A DNA stretch of 64,000 nt from Pseudoalteromonas rubra (GCF_005886805.2 NZ_CP045430.1:1116001-1180000), one strand, 5' to 3'. Numbered from the stretch's first letter, positions 8,957-17,561 are shown. The notes: generated from the sequence alone by a model not told the origin. Numbers and translations: made by a program.

Positions 8957-9522
8957 AGCCAGTTATAGTCCATTTGGCGGGCCGTTTTAATCGCCAATGA
9001 TTTGCCAAAGTGCAGCTTTACCAGCTCAAGGCTCATGTCGATACCTGCTGACACTCCCGCAGAGCTGGTAAAATTCTGATCCATGACAAACCGTTTATCC
9101 TCACACACTTTCAGATGCGGATAACTGGTTTGCAACCGTGCCAAATCATCCCAATGCGTGGTCACTGATTTACCGTCAATTAGCCCAGCTTCGGCAAACA
9201 AAAAGACCCCAGTGCACACTGATGCACAGCGACGGGTATGCGTCGCTGTTTCAGCCAGCCAGGCCAACACAGAGGTATTGCTGAGTACATGCTGATGCTG
9301 CCCACCTGCAACAATCAGTAAATCAAATCTGGGATGACCGTGAATGCTGTAATGCGGGTTTACAGACAAACCACCACGGCAACTGACGGGGGCATGACTG
9401 GGTGCAATCAGGCTGACGTTTACGGGCTCGTCTACAAAACGAGCAGCCGTGCTGAACACTTCAAATGGGCCGCTAAAGTCCAAGACTTCAACGCCATCGT
9501 AAATAAAAATACCGATTTCCAT
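8953..9522 (-). CDS. DJ-1/PfpI family protein (GATase1-like)
   Basis: The start at 9522 (MEIGIFIYDGVEVLDFSGPF) matches the usual N-terminus of this family; an ATG 60 bp upstream would add 20 non-homologous residues and has no better ribosome site. The 189-residue protein has the nucleophile-elbow Cys in CASVCTGVF (about residue 104) and the conserved GKSVTTHW segment. Family members include isonitrile hydratase-like enzymes and the sensor halves of GlxA regulators; this one lacks an AraC domain. The specific reaction cannot be assigned. Confidence 0.8.
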   Translation of the reverse strand: MEIGIFIYDGVEVLDFSGPFEVFSTAARFVDEPVNVSLIAPSHAPVSCRGGLSVNPHYSIHGHPRFDLLIVAGGQHQHVLSNTSVLAWLAETATHTRRCASVCTGVFLFAEAGLIDGKSVTTHWDDLARLQTSYPHLKVCEDKRFVMDQNFTSSAGVSAGIDMSLELVKLHFGKSLAIKTARQMDYNWL

Positions 9523-9693
9523 TGAATGATCCAGAATAAGGAAGTTTTTGAGCTCCCTTAGTGTAGCGCAGATCTTAGCCATTCATATCTATTTACACTT
9601 TGATTTTGGCGATTAATCGAGATCTGATTGCACTTTCATGAATTTGTCTTTTAGTATGCTTGGCAATAAAATGCCAACAAGCGAAAACCAACT

Positions 9694-11862
9694 ATGTTGA
9701 AAATCAAACTAACACTACTTAGCGCCGCCGTCGTGATCGGTCTGGCAGGTTGTAGCAGCACGCAGCAAAGCAGCACAGCCACGCCAACAATTGCAGAAAA
9801 GCAATATCAAAACCCGCTTTTACAGCCTTTTACCGGTCCTTATCAGGGCGTTCCTCAATTCGATAAAGTAAAACTGACAGATCTTGAGCCTGCGCTGGAC
9901 ATCGCGCTGGCTGATCACTTAAGCGAAATTGACCTGATTGCCAACAACACCGCACCAGCGACGTTCGACAATACTATCGTTGCAATGGAGCGTTCAGGTC
10001 AGGCATTGGATCGCCTTTTTACCTACTTTGGTATCTGGAGCGCCAACAATTCCTCTCCTGAATTTCGCCAAATGCAGGGCGGCCTGATGGCTAAGTACGC
10101 TCAATACCGTTCTAAAATCACCCAAAACAAGGCGTTATTTGAGCGTGTTAAAACAGTGTATGAGAGCCAAGAGTTTAAGCAACTGAGTGCTGAAGAACAG
10201 CGTATCACCTGGCTACAGTACAACAGCTTTGCCCGTAACGGTGCCACATTGGAAGGTAAAGCCGCTGATCGCTACGCCGAAATTAACCTCGCTTTATCAA
10301 AGCTACACGCAGACTTTGCCAATAATGTACTTGCCGATGAAGAAGGCTATGTCGTTTATCTGACGAAAGATCAACTTTCTGGCCTGCCTCAGTCCTACAT
10401 TACCTCTGCGGCTGCAGCGGCTGAAGAACGCGGTAAAACAGGTATGTATGCGGTTACCAATACCCGCTCTTCCATGGACCCATTCCTGATGTACTCCACG
10501 GAACGTGAGCTACGTAAGCAGGTGTGGCAGAACTACTACAGCCGTGGCAATAATGCCGGTGAACATAATAACAAAGCCATCATTAATGAAATCCTGACAT
10601 TACGTCACGAGCGAGTGCAGCTCCTCGGTTATGAAAACTACGCACAATGGCGTCTTGAAGACCGCATGGCTAAAGATCCGAAAAACGCGATGGAGCTGAT
10701 GGACAAAGTCTGGCCAGCCGCAATTGCCCGTGTAAAAGAAGAAGTGGCAGACATGCAAGCGCTGGCAGATAAGGAAGGCGCCAACATTAAGATTGAGCCT
10801 TGGGATTACCGCTTTTACTCTGAGAAAGTGCGCAAAGCCAAGTACGACCTGGACTCTAACGAAGTTAAACAATACCTTCAGCTGGACAAACTACGTGACG
10901 CTATGTTCTACGTCGCGGGCCGCCTGTTTAACTTCGAGTTTACCGAAGTGCCAGAAGGGTCAGTACCTGTCTTCCATGAAGACGTACGTGTATGGGAAGT
11001 CACCGATAAAACCAGCGGTGAGCATATTGGCTTATGGTACTTAGACCCATTCGCTCGTCAGGGCAAGCGCTCAGGTGCATGGGCAACCTCATACCGCGGC
11101 CACACCACCTTTGATGGCAAAACCAACGTACTGAGCTCGAACAACTCAAACTTCGTCAAAGCACCAGCAGGGCAGGCTAGCCTGATCTCCTGGAACGATG
11201 CTGTGACCTATTTCCATGAGTTCGGACATGCGCTGCATTCTCTGTCTTCTAAAGTAAAATACCCTGGCTCTAACTCGGGCGTACGTGACTACACTGAATT
11301 CCAGTCGCAGCTACTGGAACGTTGGCTGGTCACCGATGAAGTCATTGATCGTTTCCTGGTTCACCATGAAACGGGTAAGCCAATGCCGAAAACACTGGTG
11401 AATAAAATCAAGCAAGCAGCCAACTTCAATCAGGGCTTCGCCACCACTGAATACCTGGCATCAGCCATTATGGATATGAAGTTCCACACCACAGATCCAG
11501 CTCAGATTGGCGATCCGGTTGAATTTGAAAAATCTCAACTGGCTGCCATTGGTATGCCATCAGAGATTGTCATGCGTCACCGCACCACACACTTTGGTCA
11601 TGTTTTCTCAGGTGAAGGCTATTCAGCCGGCTACTACGGCTACCTGTGGGCCGAAGTGCTGACATCAGATGCAGCACAGGCATTTGCCAGCGCACCAGGT
11701 GGCTTTTATGACGAAGAAGTCGCTGATCGTCTGGTGAACTACCTGTTCTCTGTACGTAACGCAATGGACCCGGCAGAGGCGTACCGCAAGTTCCGTGGTC
11801 GTGATGCGGCGGTAGAAGCCCTAATGTTAGATCGCGGCTTCCCGGTTAATGCAGACAAGTAA
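9694..11862 (+). CDS. dcp: M3 family zinc metallopeptidase (Dcp-like) lipoprotein
   Basis: 722 residues with a lipoprotein leader (lipobox LAGC, Cys 20), so it is anchored in the envelope, unlike cytoplasmic E. coli Dcp. The zinc site HEFGH is at residues 508-512. The rest fits the thimet-oligopeptidase fold of peptidyl-dipeptidase Dcp/oligopeptidase A (YLDPFARQGKRSGAW, GHVFSGEGYSAGYYGYLW). It probably removes C-terminal dipeptides from short peptides in the periplasm, feeding peptide uptake. Single-gene unit with its own terminator. Dcp versus another M3A subgroup is not settled from sequence alone. Confidence 0.9.
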   Translation: MLKIKLTLLSAAVVIGLAGCSSTQQSSTATPTIAEKQYQNPLLQPFTGPYQGVPQFDKVKLTDLEPALDIALADHLSEIDLIANNTAPATFDNTIVAMERSGQALDRLFTYFGIWSANNSSPEFRQMQGGLMAKYAQYRSKITQNKALFERVKTVYESQEFKQLSAEEQRITWLQYNSFARNGATLEGKAADRYAEINLALSKLHADFANNVLADEEGYVVYLTKDQLSGLPQSYITSAAAAAEERGKTGMYAVTNTRSSMDPFLMYSTERELRKQVWQNYYSRGNNAGEHNNKAIINEILTLRHERVQLLGYENYAQWRLEDRMAKDPKNAMELMDKVWPAAIARVKEEVADMQALADKEGANIKIEPWDYRFYSEKVRKAKYDLDSNEVKQYLQLDKLRDAMFYVAGRLFNFEFTEVPEGSVPVFHEDVRVWEVTDKTSGEHIGLWYLDPFARQGKRSGAWATSYRGHTTFDGKTNVLSSNNSNFVKAPAGQASLISWNDAVTYFHEFGHALHSLSSKVKYPGSNSGVRDYTEFQSQLLERWLVTDEVIDRFLVHHETGKPMPKTLVNKIKQAANFNQGFATTEYLASAIMDMKFHTTDPAQIGDPVEFEKSQLAAIGMPSEIVMRHRTTHFGHVFSGEGYSAGYYGYLWAEVLTSDAAQAFASAPGGFYDEEVADRLVNYLFSVRNAMDPAEAYRKFRGRDAAVEALMLDRGFPVNADK

Positions 11863-11874
11863 CCGTAAAACCAA

Positions 11875-11903
11875 AAAAGCCCTGTTATAACAGGGCTTTT
11901 TCT
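11875..11903. terminator. Bidirectional rho-independent terminator
   Basis: AAAAGCCCTGTT / AACAGGGCTTTT stem with a tight TA-rich centre and TTTTTCTTT tail, between the convergent M3 peptidase and receiver-domain genes. Confidence 0.88.
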
Positions 11904-11926
11904 TTACAAACGGCGTTTTTAAAGCG

Positions 11927-12304
11927 CTACTCAATGATCTCAAGTAAGTGCAGCTTTTTAAATTGCTTTTCCAATGTTGCCATACTGAATGGCTTAATAA
12001 TAAACCCATCCACTTTTTCTAGTAACACCTGCTGTACCCGCTCTCGACCGTTTTCACAGGTCACCATCACAAGTTTGAGATTTTTTAGTGCTGGTCTGGT
12101 ACGAATTTCGTGAAGTAAGGCCAGTCCATCTATGTGTGGCATATTCAGGTCGGAAATCACTAACTGGTAGGGTTTTGCCTCGAGCAACTCCAGTGCTCGT
12201 TTGCCATCTGTCGCTTCATCTATGTCTGTAAAACCAAGCCGACGGAGCATACCTATCATCACATGCCGCATTGACGCCATATCATCAACAACCAGTATTT
12301 TCAC
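11927..12304 (-). CDS. CheY-like single-domain response regulator
   Basis: GTG at 12304 with AAGGAGAG upstream gives VKILVVDDMASMRH, the standard receiver start; the longer frame to 12427 reads through a repeat element. In the 125-residue protein the acidic pair is D7 D8, the phospho-acceptor D52 (ISDLNMP), switch T82 and K104 (IIKPF), so all receiver residues are present. There is no output domain, so it acts by protein-protein contact like CheY. No kinase or chemotaxis gene is next to it. Its whole upstream region is one arm of a 170-bp repeat that recurs at 14584. Confidence 0.88.
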   Translation of the reverse strand: MKILVVDDMASMRHVMIGMLRRLGFTDIDEATDGKRALELLEAKPYQLVISDLNMPHIDGLALLHEIRTRPALKNLKLVMVTCENGRERVQQVLLEKVDGFIIKPFSMATLEKQFKKLHLLEIIE

Positions 12305-12318
12305 CTGTCTCTCCTTAA

Positions 12319-12490
12319 TATTAGTACCAATTTCACTTAATACGAGTTCATTTTTACGGAGCAAATATGACGCTAACGGCGTTAAAAATTTCTCATTTAG
12401 AACCTTATTCCTTAGACATAGGTTCACAAATTTTTTGCCTGGTTATCGACCCTATTTTCTCGCCTCAAAATAGAACGCTTAATTAAGCAA
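12319..12490 (-). repeat. Inverted repeat copy A (about 170 bp)
   Basis: Read on the minus strand, this segment aligns with 14584-14751 on the plus strand at roughly 85-90% identity by eye, with a few 1-bp gaps. Shared landmarks in order are TTGCTTAATTAAG, TCTATTTTGAGGCGAGAAAA, GTCGATAACCAGGC, TTTGTGAACCTATG, GAAATTTTTAACGCCGTTAG and TTAAGTGAAA/ATAAGTGAAA. Copy A forms the leader or promoter region of the CheY-like gene, ending about 15 nt before its start codon. Confidence 0.85.
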
Positions 12491-12577
12491 ATTGGTATAA
12501 CTTCACCGATAATAAGAATAAAAATTAGACCAAGATATCAGCAAAGTCGACTTTACTCGTAAGGATCAGGAAAATTC

Positions 12578-13048
12578 CTAGTTTGACTCTTTATTTAGTG
12601 ACAAAGACATAAACACACTGAGCGGATTATCGCGGTACAGACCGAAGCGTTCACAACGGTCAAAACCAAGGCTTTCATACAGGTTAATTGCCTGTTCCTG
12701 CTTCACACCAGTTTCAAGGCGGATCAGTGGAATTTGTGCATCGCCTGCGTAATGCAACAAGATTTGCATGATACGCTTAGACAACCCTTTGCCCCGGTAC
12801 TGAGGTTTAACATACAAACGTTTTATTTCACCGTATAAGGTTTTATCGAATTGTTTAACGATGGCGCCACATGCCACTATGCCTTCTTCGTTTCGTAGCC
12901 CCACAGCACGTACATTGGGTTGATTGAGCTCTTCCAGTGCCAAAGACTGATCACTGGCAATGGGATAGAGGGTATTCATCAGGCGGTCAATTTCTGCAAA
13001 TAGTTCTCTAACACTTGGATCATCTGGTTTTAAATCAACTAGTTGCAT
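12578..13048 (-). CDS. GNAT family N-acetyltransferase
   Basis: 156 residues with the GNAT core: the acetyl-CoA motif A YRGKGLSKRIMQ near residues 84-95 and the C-terminal NLYESLGFDRCERFG near 125-140. The acceptor substrate is unknown; relatives acetylate small amines, peptides or antibiotics. It lies inside the segment bounded by the two 170-bp inverted repeats, opposite in strand to a double-GNAT gene. Its upstream region is a long gene-poor stretch. Confidence 0.85.
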   Translation of the reverse strand: MQLVDLKPDDPSVRELFAEIDRLMNTLYPIASDQSLALEELNQPNVRAVGLRNEEGIVACGAIVKQFDKTLYGEIKRLYVKPQYRGKGLSKRIMQILLHYAGDAQIPLIRLETGVKQEQAINLYESLGFDRCERFGLYRDNPLSVFMSLSLNKESN

Positions 13049-13688
13049 AATTTTCCTTTCAACTGACAGTTACTTTCCGGGCCCAGCCAGACCTCATTTA
13101 CACGACACGTAATCAGGTTAAGCGTAATGACTGGTGCGACAAAATAAAAGGGTATTTTAACGTACTTTGCGGGAAATATAACTAAATATATTCAGATTAT
13201 ATGGTAAGGAAACATGTTGCAGCATGTGATTAACGTGGGATGCGGGACCTTGTCACATCTGTCGGATCAATAGCCATTCATACCCTCCATGGCATCTTAC
13301 CATTCAGGCTAGCCAAAGTGTGATAGCAAGCAACAATATGGTGGCAATCGTTGTGAAAAGCAGTGAGCACTGATTCTGGCCAGTACGGTCTGATTGTGAA
13401 AACAACATAAACAACTCTCCTATGCTTCTTCCCAACCTAAAAACCACAAAAGTATTAATAAAGGAAGATACACTACAACCAAAAGTAGTAACATTGATAG
13501 CAAAAAATTACCCAAAACACCAGAAAATAGTGTAAATATTATCCTAAAAACTAGGCCAATTGTCCGACACATATATACAATTCCTTATAATGCAAGGACT
13601 TAAACCAACCCACTCACTTGTATGAAAAAAACACAAAAAGGTTGGGTTTACGCCAATTCGGACCTATATAAGGAAAAAAGGAGATGCC
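13049..13688. other. 640-bp gene-poor region between divergent GNAT genes
   Basis: Becomes AT-rich toward the right. The only plausible coding signal is a 34-codon frame on the minus strand (13304-13408). A 30-codon ATG frame at 13622-13714 runs into the next gene but has no ribosome site. A likely -10 region lies near 13669 (TATATAAGG) just before the double-GNAT start, and GGAAAAAAGGAG supplies that gene's ribosome site. Confidence 0.5.
13304..13408 (-). CDS. Candidate 34-residue small membrane protein
   Basis: ATG at 13408 preceded by AGGAG with an 8-10 nt spacing, 34 codons, TGA stop. The N-terminal half is polar (MLFSQSDRTGQNQCS) and the C-terminal 17-18 residues are a continuous hydrophobic helix (FTTIATILLLAITLWLA), the pattern of small single-pass membrane proteins. 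Too short for homology reasoning; the support is the ribosome site plus hydrophobic helix within an otherwise empty region. Could be chance. Confidence 0.4.
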   Translation of the reverse strand: MLFSQSDRTGQNQCSLLFTTIATILLLAITLWLA

Positions 13689-14582
13689 ATGATCACATTA
13701 AAAGCAACCAGTAAAGACAATTACAGTGATGTATTTACGCTACAATTATTGCCTGAAGACCTGAGTTTTATCGCATCGCCAGCCGAAGCCCTGGCCGAAT
13801 CAGCGTTTTTTCCATACTACCGAAACCTGCTGATCTACCATCATCAAACACTGGTCGGGTTTATACAGTATCACCCTATGGAACCAGAGGGCACAAAACA
13901 TGAATATACCATCACACAGCTGACAATAGACAAGCGCTTCCGTCGTCAGGGATTTGCCAGGCAAGCCCTGAAAAAGTTACTCACACAGCTCAGAGCCAAG
14001 TCTGATTGTCAGATAATTTCTGCCGTCTATGTGGAAGGCAATGAACGCATGCGCAGTTTACTCAGTGGCATGTCTTTTGAATTTAAAGGCCGCTGGAACG
14101 ACACCGCTTATCTGATGGAGTGGCATCGTGAAGCGCCTCTCCCAAAGGTATACCTAAGCACTGTGTGGCAAGAAAATTTCGAACAATTGGGTGACCTTGC
14201 GCTACATGAACCACAACAGCCGTTGGTGGCCCCCAACGAATGGACTTTACTGGAAGCTGCCCATAATCCGGGGTATGAAGTACGTGCAATCAACTATCAG
14301 GATAAACAAGTCGGGCTACTGATGTGGGTTCCTGAAAAACCGCACCGCATTTCAATTTGGCGTCTGATGATTGATAAAGCTTATCAACAGCAGGGCATAG
14401 GCAGACAAGCGCTAAAAGCGGCGCTGGAGGAGATCCGGAGCCAGCCAGAGGTGACAGAAATCGCTATCTGTTATGTACCGGACAATCCTGTCGCTAAAGA
14501 TTTTTATGGCAGTTTTGGCTTTGTAGAAACGGGCTTCGATGAAGAGGAAGAAGAGATGCTCGCCGAGATCAGATTATACTAA
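13689..14582 (+). CDS. Two-domain GNAT acetyltransferase
   Basis: 297 residues with two GNAT domains in tandem. The first has RRQGFARQALKKLL near residues 79-92, the second YQQQGIGRQALKAAL near residues 235-249 followed by VPDNPVAKDFYGSFGFVETG. Both motif-A loops are intact, so both halves could bind acetyl-CoA, although in tandem GNATs one half is often only structural. AAGGAG ribosome site 6-7 nt before ATG. Its stop codon directly abuts repeat copy B. Substrate unknown. Confidence 0.85.
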   Translation: MITLKATSKDNYSDVFTLQLLPEDLSFIASPAEALAESAFFPYYRNLLIYHHQTLVGFIQYHPMEPEGTKHEYTITQLTIDKRFRRQGFARQALKKLLTQLRAKSDCQIISAVYVEGNERMRSLLSGMSFEFKGRWNDTAYLMEWHREAPLPKVYLSTVWQENFEQLGDLALHEPQQPLVAPNEWTLLEAAHNPGYEVRAINYQDKQVGLLMWVPEKPHRISIWRLMIDKAYQQQGIGRQALKAALEEIRSQPEVTEIAICYVPDNPVAKDFYGSFGFVETGFDEEEEEMLAEIRLY

Positions 14583-14583
14583 G

Positions 14584-14751
14584 TTGCTTAATTAAGTGTT
14601 CTATTTTGAGGCGAGAAAAGAGTGTCGATAACCAGGCTAAAATTTGTGAACCTATGGCTAAGGTATAAGGTTCTAAAATGAGAAATTTTTAACGCCGTTA
14701 GCGTCAATGTGCTCCTTCAAATTGAACTGGTAATAAGTGAAACTGGTAGTA
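14584..14751 (+). repeat. Inverted repeat copy B (about 170 bp)
   Basis: Plus-strand counterpart of 12319-12490 in opposite orientation. The pair encloses about 2.1 kb holding the GNAT genes. Unlike copy A, it is followed by no open frame in the same direction: it runs into the 3' end of the opposite-strand MBL-fold gene. If the element carries a promoter, this copy would make an antisense transcript. Confidence 0.85.
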
Positions 14752-14763
14752 TCATCACAACAC

Positions 14764-14780
14764 TGTAAAGGGGCTTAACA
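14764..14780 (+). repeat. Dispersed 17-bp repeat, copy 1
   Basis: TGTAAAGGGGCTTAACA, identical over 17 bp to the copy at 20703. It overlaps the stop codon of the MBL-fold gene. Confidence 0.6.
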
Positions 14781-15596
14781 CAAGGGAATGGGTTGCTGTG
14801 GTTTAGCGTAACGAATGCCGGCATCATCAAACGCCTGCACATCCTCTTGTGAATGATAATGGTATACACACAATCTGTTCAAAATAGCTGGGGGATACTC
14901 TCGTAACAAATCGTCCAACCCGGCATGACTGGGATTACCAGACGCCACACAATCATGAAAAATGATTTCTCCCTGAGTCACCTGATGGATCAGTAGCTCG
15001 GGAATTGGGCGGGTATCGCCACTATAAAAAAACCGCCCAGGAAGATGCAAAGAGAACGCACTGCCAGGCGCCTGATGGCGAACCGGATAGCAGTTCAGCC
15101 GAAGCTGTTGATGGAAAAAGTGTTCACCAACCGGGTGCAGCTCAAACGTATGCCAGATATCTTCGCGTAGCTCAGCCAATCCAGTGTAGGCCAACATCGC
15201 ACACAAAGATTGAATAAGCTGAACTGGTACATATAAACGTACTTTTTGCCCGCCCAATGCCGCCTTAAAATACAGCTGTTCCAGGCCGCCAATATGATCG
15301 TAGTGCAGATGAGTGATAAATACGGCCTGAGGTAAAGAGTGGCAGCCAAACGCGCGTTTGAATCGCGCCAGCGTGTCGTGGCCACAATCAATGAGTAACC
15401 AGGGGGTGTCTTCACAACAAATCACACATGCAGCATTACCAAGCTCTGCCGCACTGGCCGCACCAACACCCAAAAAGAGCGCACAATCTGGCACTGAAAC
15501 CTGTGAGTGTGTGCGATGCGGTTTATCTTGTGTTGGCCGGGCCACTATCGAATCTAACATCAGTCCGCTCGTCAATATTCGCCACTCGGTACACAC
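14775..15596 (-). CDS. Metallo-beta-lactamase-fold hydrolase (RNase Z/phosphodiesterase-like)
   Basis: Up to 273 residues from a GTG at 15596; an ATG at 15560 (MLDSIVARP) is an equally plausible start and neither has a strong ribosome site. The metal motif THLHYDHIGG is intact, followed by HQAPGSAFSLHL, a YSGDTRP Asp ligand and the C-terminal YHYHS, the order of the MBL-fold RNase Z/AtsA-like group. A two-metal hydrolase in the cytoplasm acting on a phosphodiester or ester is likely. The start region contains two nearby Cys residues (ICCED). Its 3' end overlaps a 17-bp repeat. Confidence 0.82.
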   Translation of the reverse strand: MCTEWRILTSGLMLDSIVARPTQDKPHRTHSQVSVPDCALFLGVGAASAAELGNAACVICCEDTPWLLIDCGHDTLARFKRAFGCHSLPQAVFITHLHYDHIGGLEQLYFKAALGGQKVRLYVPVQLIQSLCAMLAYTGLAELREDIWHTFELHPVGEHFFHQQLRLNCYPVRHQAPGSAFSLHLPGRFFYSGDTRPIPELLIHQVTQGEIIFHDCVASGNPSHAGLDDLLREYPPAILNRLCVYHYHSQEDVQAFDDAGIRYAKPQQPIPLC

Positions 15597-15818
15597 CCAA
15601 TGCTAGATGCAATAATTGACATTCCCGTGACAAGGCGATACTTGGCGAATAGATAGTTACACCAACATTTGGTTAATTTCACTAAATTAAGCCACTATAT
15701 GTCCAACCAAATGAACGTCAAAAACACATAAAACATTGATATATGATAACTAATATTCTTGGCATCTGTTTTGCTTTGCTCATGGCATATGAAAAAAATA
15801 ACAAATTGGAATTGCGCC

Positions 15819-16847
15819 ATGATCAAAAAACTTTCTCCCTTATTCGCAGCACTCGCACTCAGTGGTTGTGTGGTTCATATTGATGGCCACAGTAAAACAG
15901 TGGCAGACGTGGAGCTGCACAAAACCCTGACGCTGGACGCCACAAATTTGAACAGCCTGATGGCAGATACTAGTTCAGGCTCACTGGATATCATCGGTGA
16001 CGACACCCTCTCACAAATAGAAGTTGATGCAAAAATACTGACAGACAAAGATCACAGTTATCAGCTTACGCTTGAGCAGGACGGCAACAACGCACGACTG
16101 ATCGCAAAACAAAATGCCCGGGTTGGTATCGTCTGGTACAGCGGTAATAGCCCCAGAATTGATCTGACTGTCCGCGTACCTAATAGCCTTGCATTGGACA
16201 TTGACGATAGCTCAGGCGACATTGCTATCTCAGGCATGACCGGAGACATCGAACTGGAAGACGGCTCGGGCGACATCAGCATCAATGGCGCAGCAAATGT
16301 TAAAATTGATGACGGCTCAGGGCAAATGCTTATCCGTGGCGTCAGTGGCATGCTGGATATCGAAGATGGCTCAGGCGACATTACCATTCAGGGCGGCAGC
16401 CAGCTGAAACTCGATGACGCGTCGGGCCAGGTATACATTACCGACGTGCGTGGTGATCTGGATATTGAGGACGGCTCCGGCGATATCCAAATCATTGGCG
16501 GACGTTCGCTTACCCTGGACGATGAATCAGGCAACATCAGTCTGACCGATATGAGCGGTGACCTGACCATTGTAGATGGCTCCGGAAACCTTGAGATCCG
16601 CGGCGGTAATTCGCTTGATTTACGCGACGACTCAGGATTTGTGCGGGTTCAGGACTTACAGGGCAATGCCAAGGTCAATGATGGCAGTGGCAATCTGGTG
16701 CTACAAAACATCAAAGGCCATGTCACCATCGACGATGATTCCGGCGACATTGAAGTCATTCAGGCAGGTGGCCTTACCATCACAGGTGATTCCTCCGGCG
16801 GTCAGCGCATCGAAAAGGTCCGTGGCGAAGTCAATATTCGAGATTAA
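15819..16847 (+). CDS. DUF4097-like repeat lipoprotein (predicted beta-helix)
   Basis: ATG at 15819 gives a 342-residue lipoprotein (MIKKLSPLFAALALSGC, Cys 17); the frame can be extended 60 bp upstream but the extra residues block a normal signal. From about residue 125 the chain is built of roughly twelve copies of a 19-22 residue unit centred on (D/E)DGSG(D/N/Q)(I/L/V), such as EDGSGDI and DDGSGQM, with hydrophobic residues at alternating positions. This is typical of right-handed parallel beta-helices of the DUF4097/putative-adhesin group. Units alternate between an EDGSGDI type and a DD-SG type, suggesting a 40-residue duplication unit. Envelope location is likely, function unknown. Confidence 0.75.
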   Translation: MIKKLSPLFAALALSGCVVHIDGHSKTVADVELHKTLTLDATNLNSLMADTSSGSLDIIGDDTLSQIEVDAKILTDKDHSYQLTLEQDGNNARLIAKQNARVGIVWYSGNSPRIDLTVRVPNSLALDIDDSSGDIAISGMTGDIELEDGSGDISINGAANVKIDDGSGQMLIRGVSGMLDIEDGSGDITIQGGSQLKLDDASGQVYITDVRGDLDIEDGSGDIQIIGGRSLTLDDESGNISLTDMSGDLTIVDGSGNLEIRGGNSLDLRDDSGFVRVQDLQGNAKVNDGSGNLVLQNIKGHVTIDDDSGDIEVIQAGGLTITGDSSGGQRIEKVRGEVNIRD

Positions 16848-16954
16848 CCCCCTATAACGACACCTTTTGCAAGCAAAGTGTCACCTTTTGCCAGTGTATT
16901 ATGTGAGTTCAGCTTCTACAATGAGCGCATAACTTCTGGTAACAAGGTGACATC

Positions 16955-17386
16955 ATGACTTACGCAAACACAGCCCTGATCACAGGCGCATCTTCTGGTA
17001 TTGGTTTAGAACTAGCGCGCTTACACGCCCAGCAGGGCGGTGACCTAGTTCTGGTCGCCCGCTCTGAAAACAAGCTCAATGCCCTGAAAAAAGAGCTGGA
17101 ACAAACCCATGGTGTCAACGCTTGCGTGATCACGGCTGATCTCACCGACCCGACGTCAGCGCAAGCAATCTACAACGAAACAAAACGCCAGGATATCGAA
17201 ATTGATATCCTGATCAACAACGCCGGATTTGGGGATCATGGCTTTGTTCATGAACGTGAACTGCAGGCCGATCTGGACATGATACAAGTCAATATCAGCA
17301 ATCTTATTGCGATCCGACCTTGCCCGACAGTACCTGCGTCGCTCAAGTATGTCTTTGCAGGAAATCGCCTTTTTGCTGGGCTTTAG
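16955..17386 (+). pseudogene. Truncated short-chain dehydrogenase fused to foreign tail
   Basis: The first 115 or so residues are an ordinary SDR: GASSGIG cofactor loop (residues 11-17), D64 region, and NNAGFGDHG. After VNISNL the SDR similarity stops; the frame continues through unrelated residues to a stop at 17386. The catalytic Ser, YxxxK motif and C-terminal half (about 140 residues) are missing, so the enzyme is dead. The sequence after about 17300 is the 3' end of an AraC-type gene in another frame. AAGGTGACATC ribosome site before the ATG is intact, so a truncated product may still be made. Confidence 0.85.
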
Positions 17387-17492
17387 TGATGCCAATGCTT
17401 TTATTCGTGCGCTTAACCAATGGAATGGCTTCCCTCCAGGCCACTTCAGAAACCAGAATGAGCACGGTGTAAAAAAGGGTTATTCAATTTAA
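17301..17492 (+). pseudogene. AraC-family regulator, C-terminal fragment
   Basis: In the +3 frame relative to the SDR, the segment RSDLARQYLRRSSMSLQEIA, then FLLGFSDANAFIRAL and GFPPGHFR, is the second helix-turn-helix of an AraC-type DNA-binding domain, ending naturally at 17492. The N-terminal sensor domain and first helix-turn-helix are absent. The TTG at 17307 has no ribosome site. Together with the truncated SDR this marks a deletion whose endpoints lay inside two formerly adjacent genes. Confidence 0.82.
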
Positions 17493-17561
17493 TAGAAAAG
17501 TTGGATAGGCGTTTATTCTCGTTACACATAAAATTTAGTGTCATCCTTTTGGACGCTGATT

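Noticed and set aside
13622..13714. 30-codon frame before the double GNAT (possible leader peptide)
   Set aside because: No ribosome site, and the frame runs into the GNAT gene without any attenuator-like hairpin.
16061..16570. Antisense frames opposite the DUF4097 lipoprotein
   Set aside because: They arise because the repeated GDGSG-coding DNA has long open frames on the other strand; no ribosome site and low-complexity S/P/M product.
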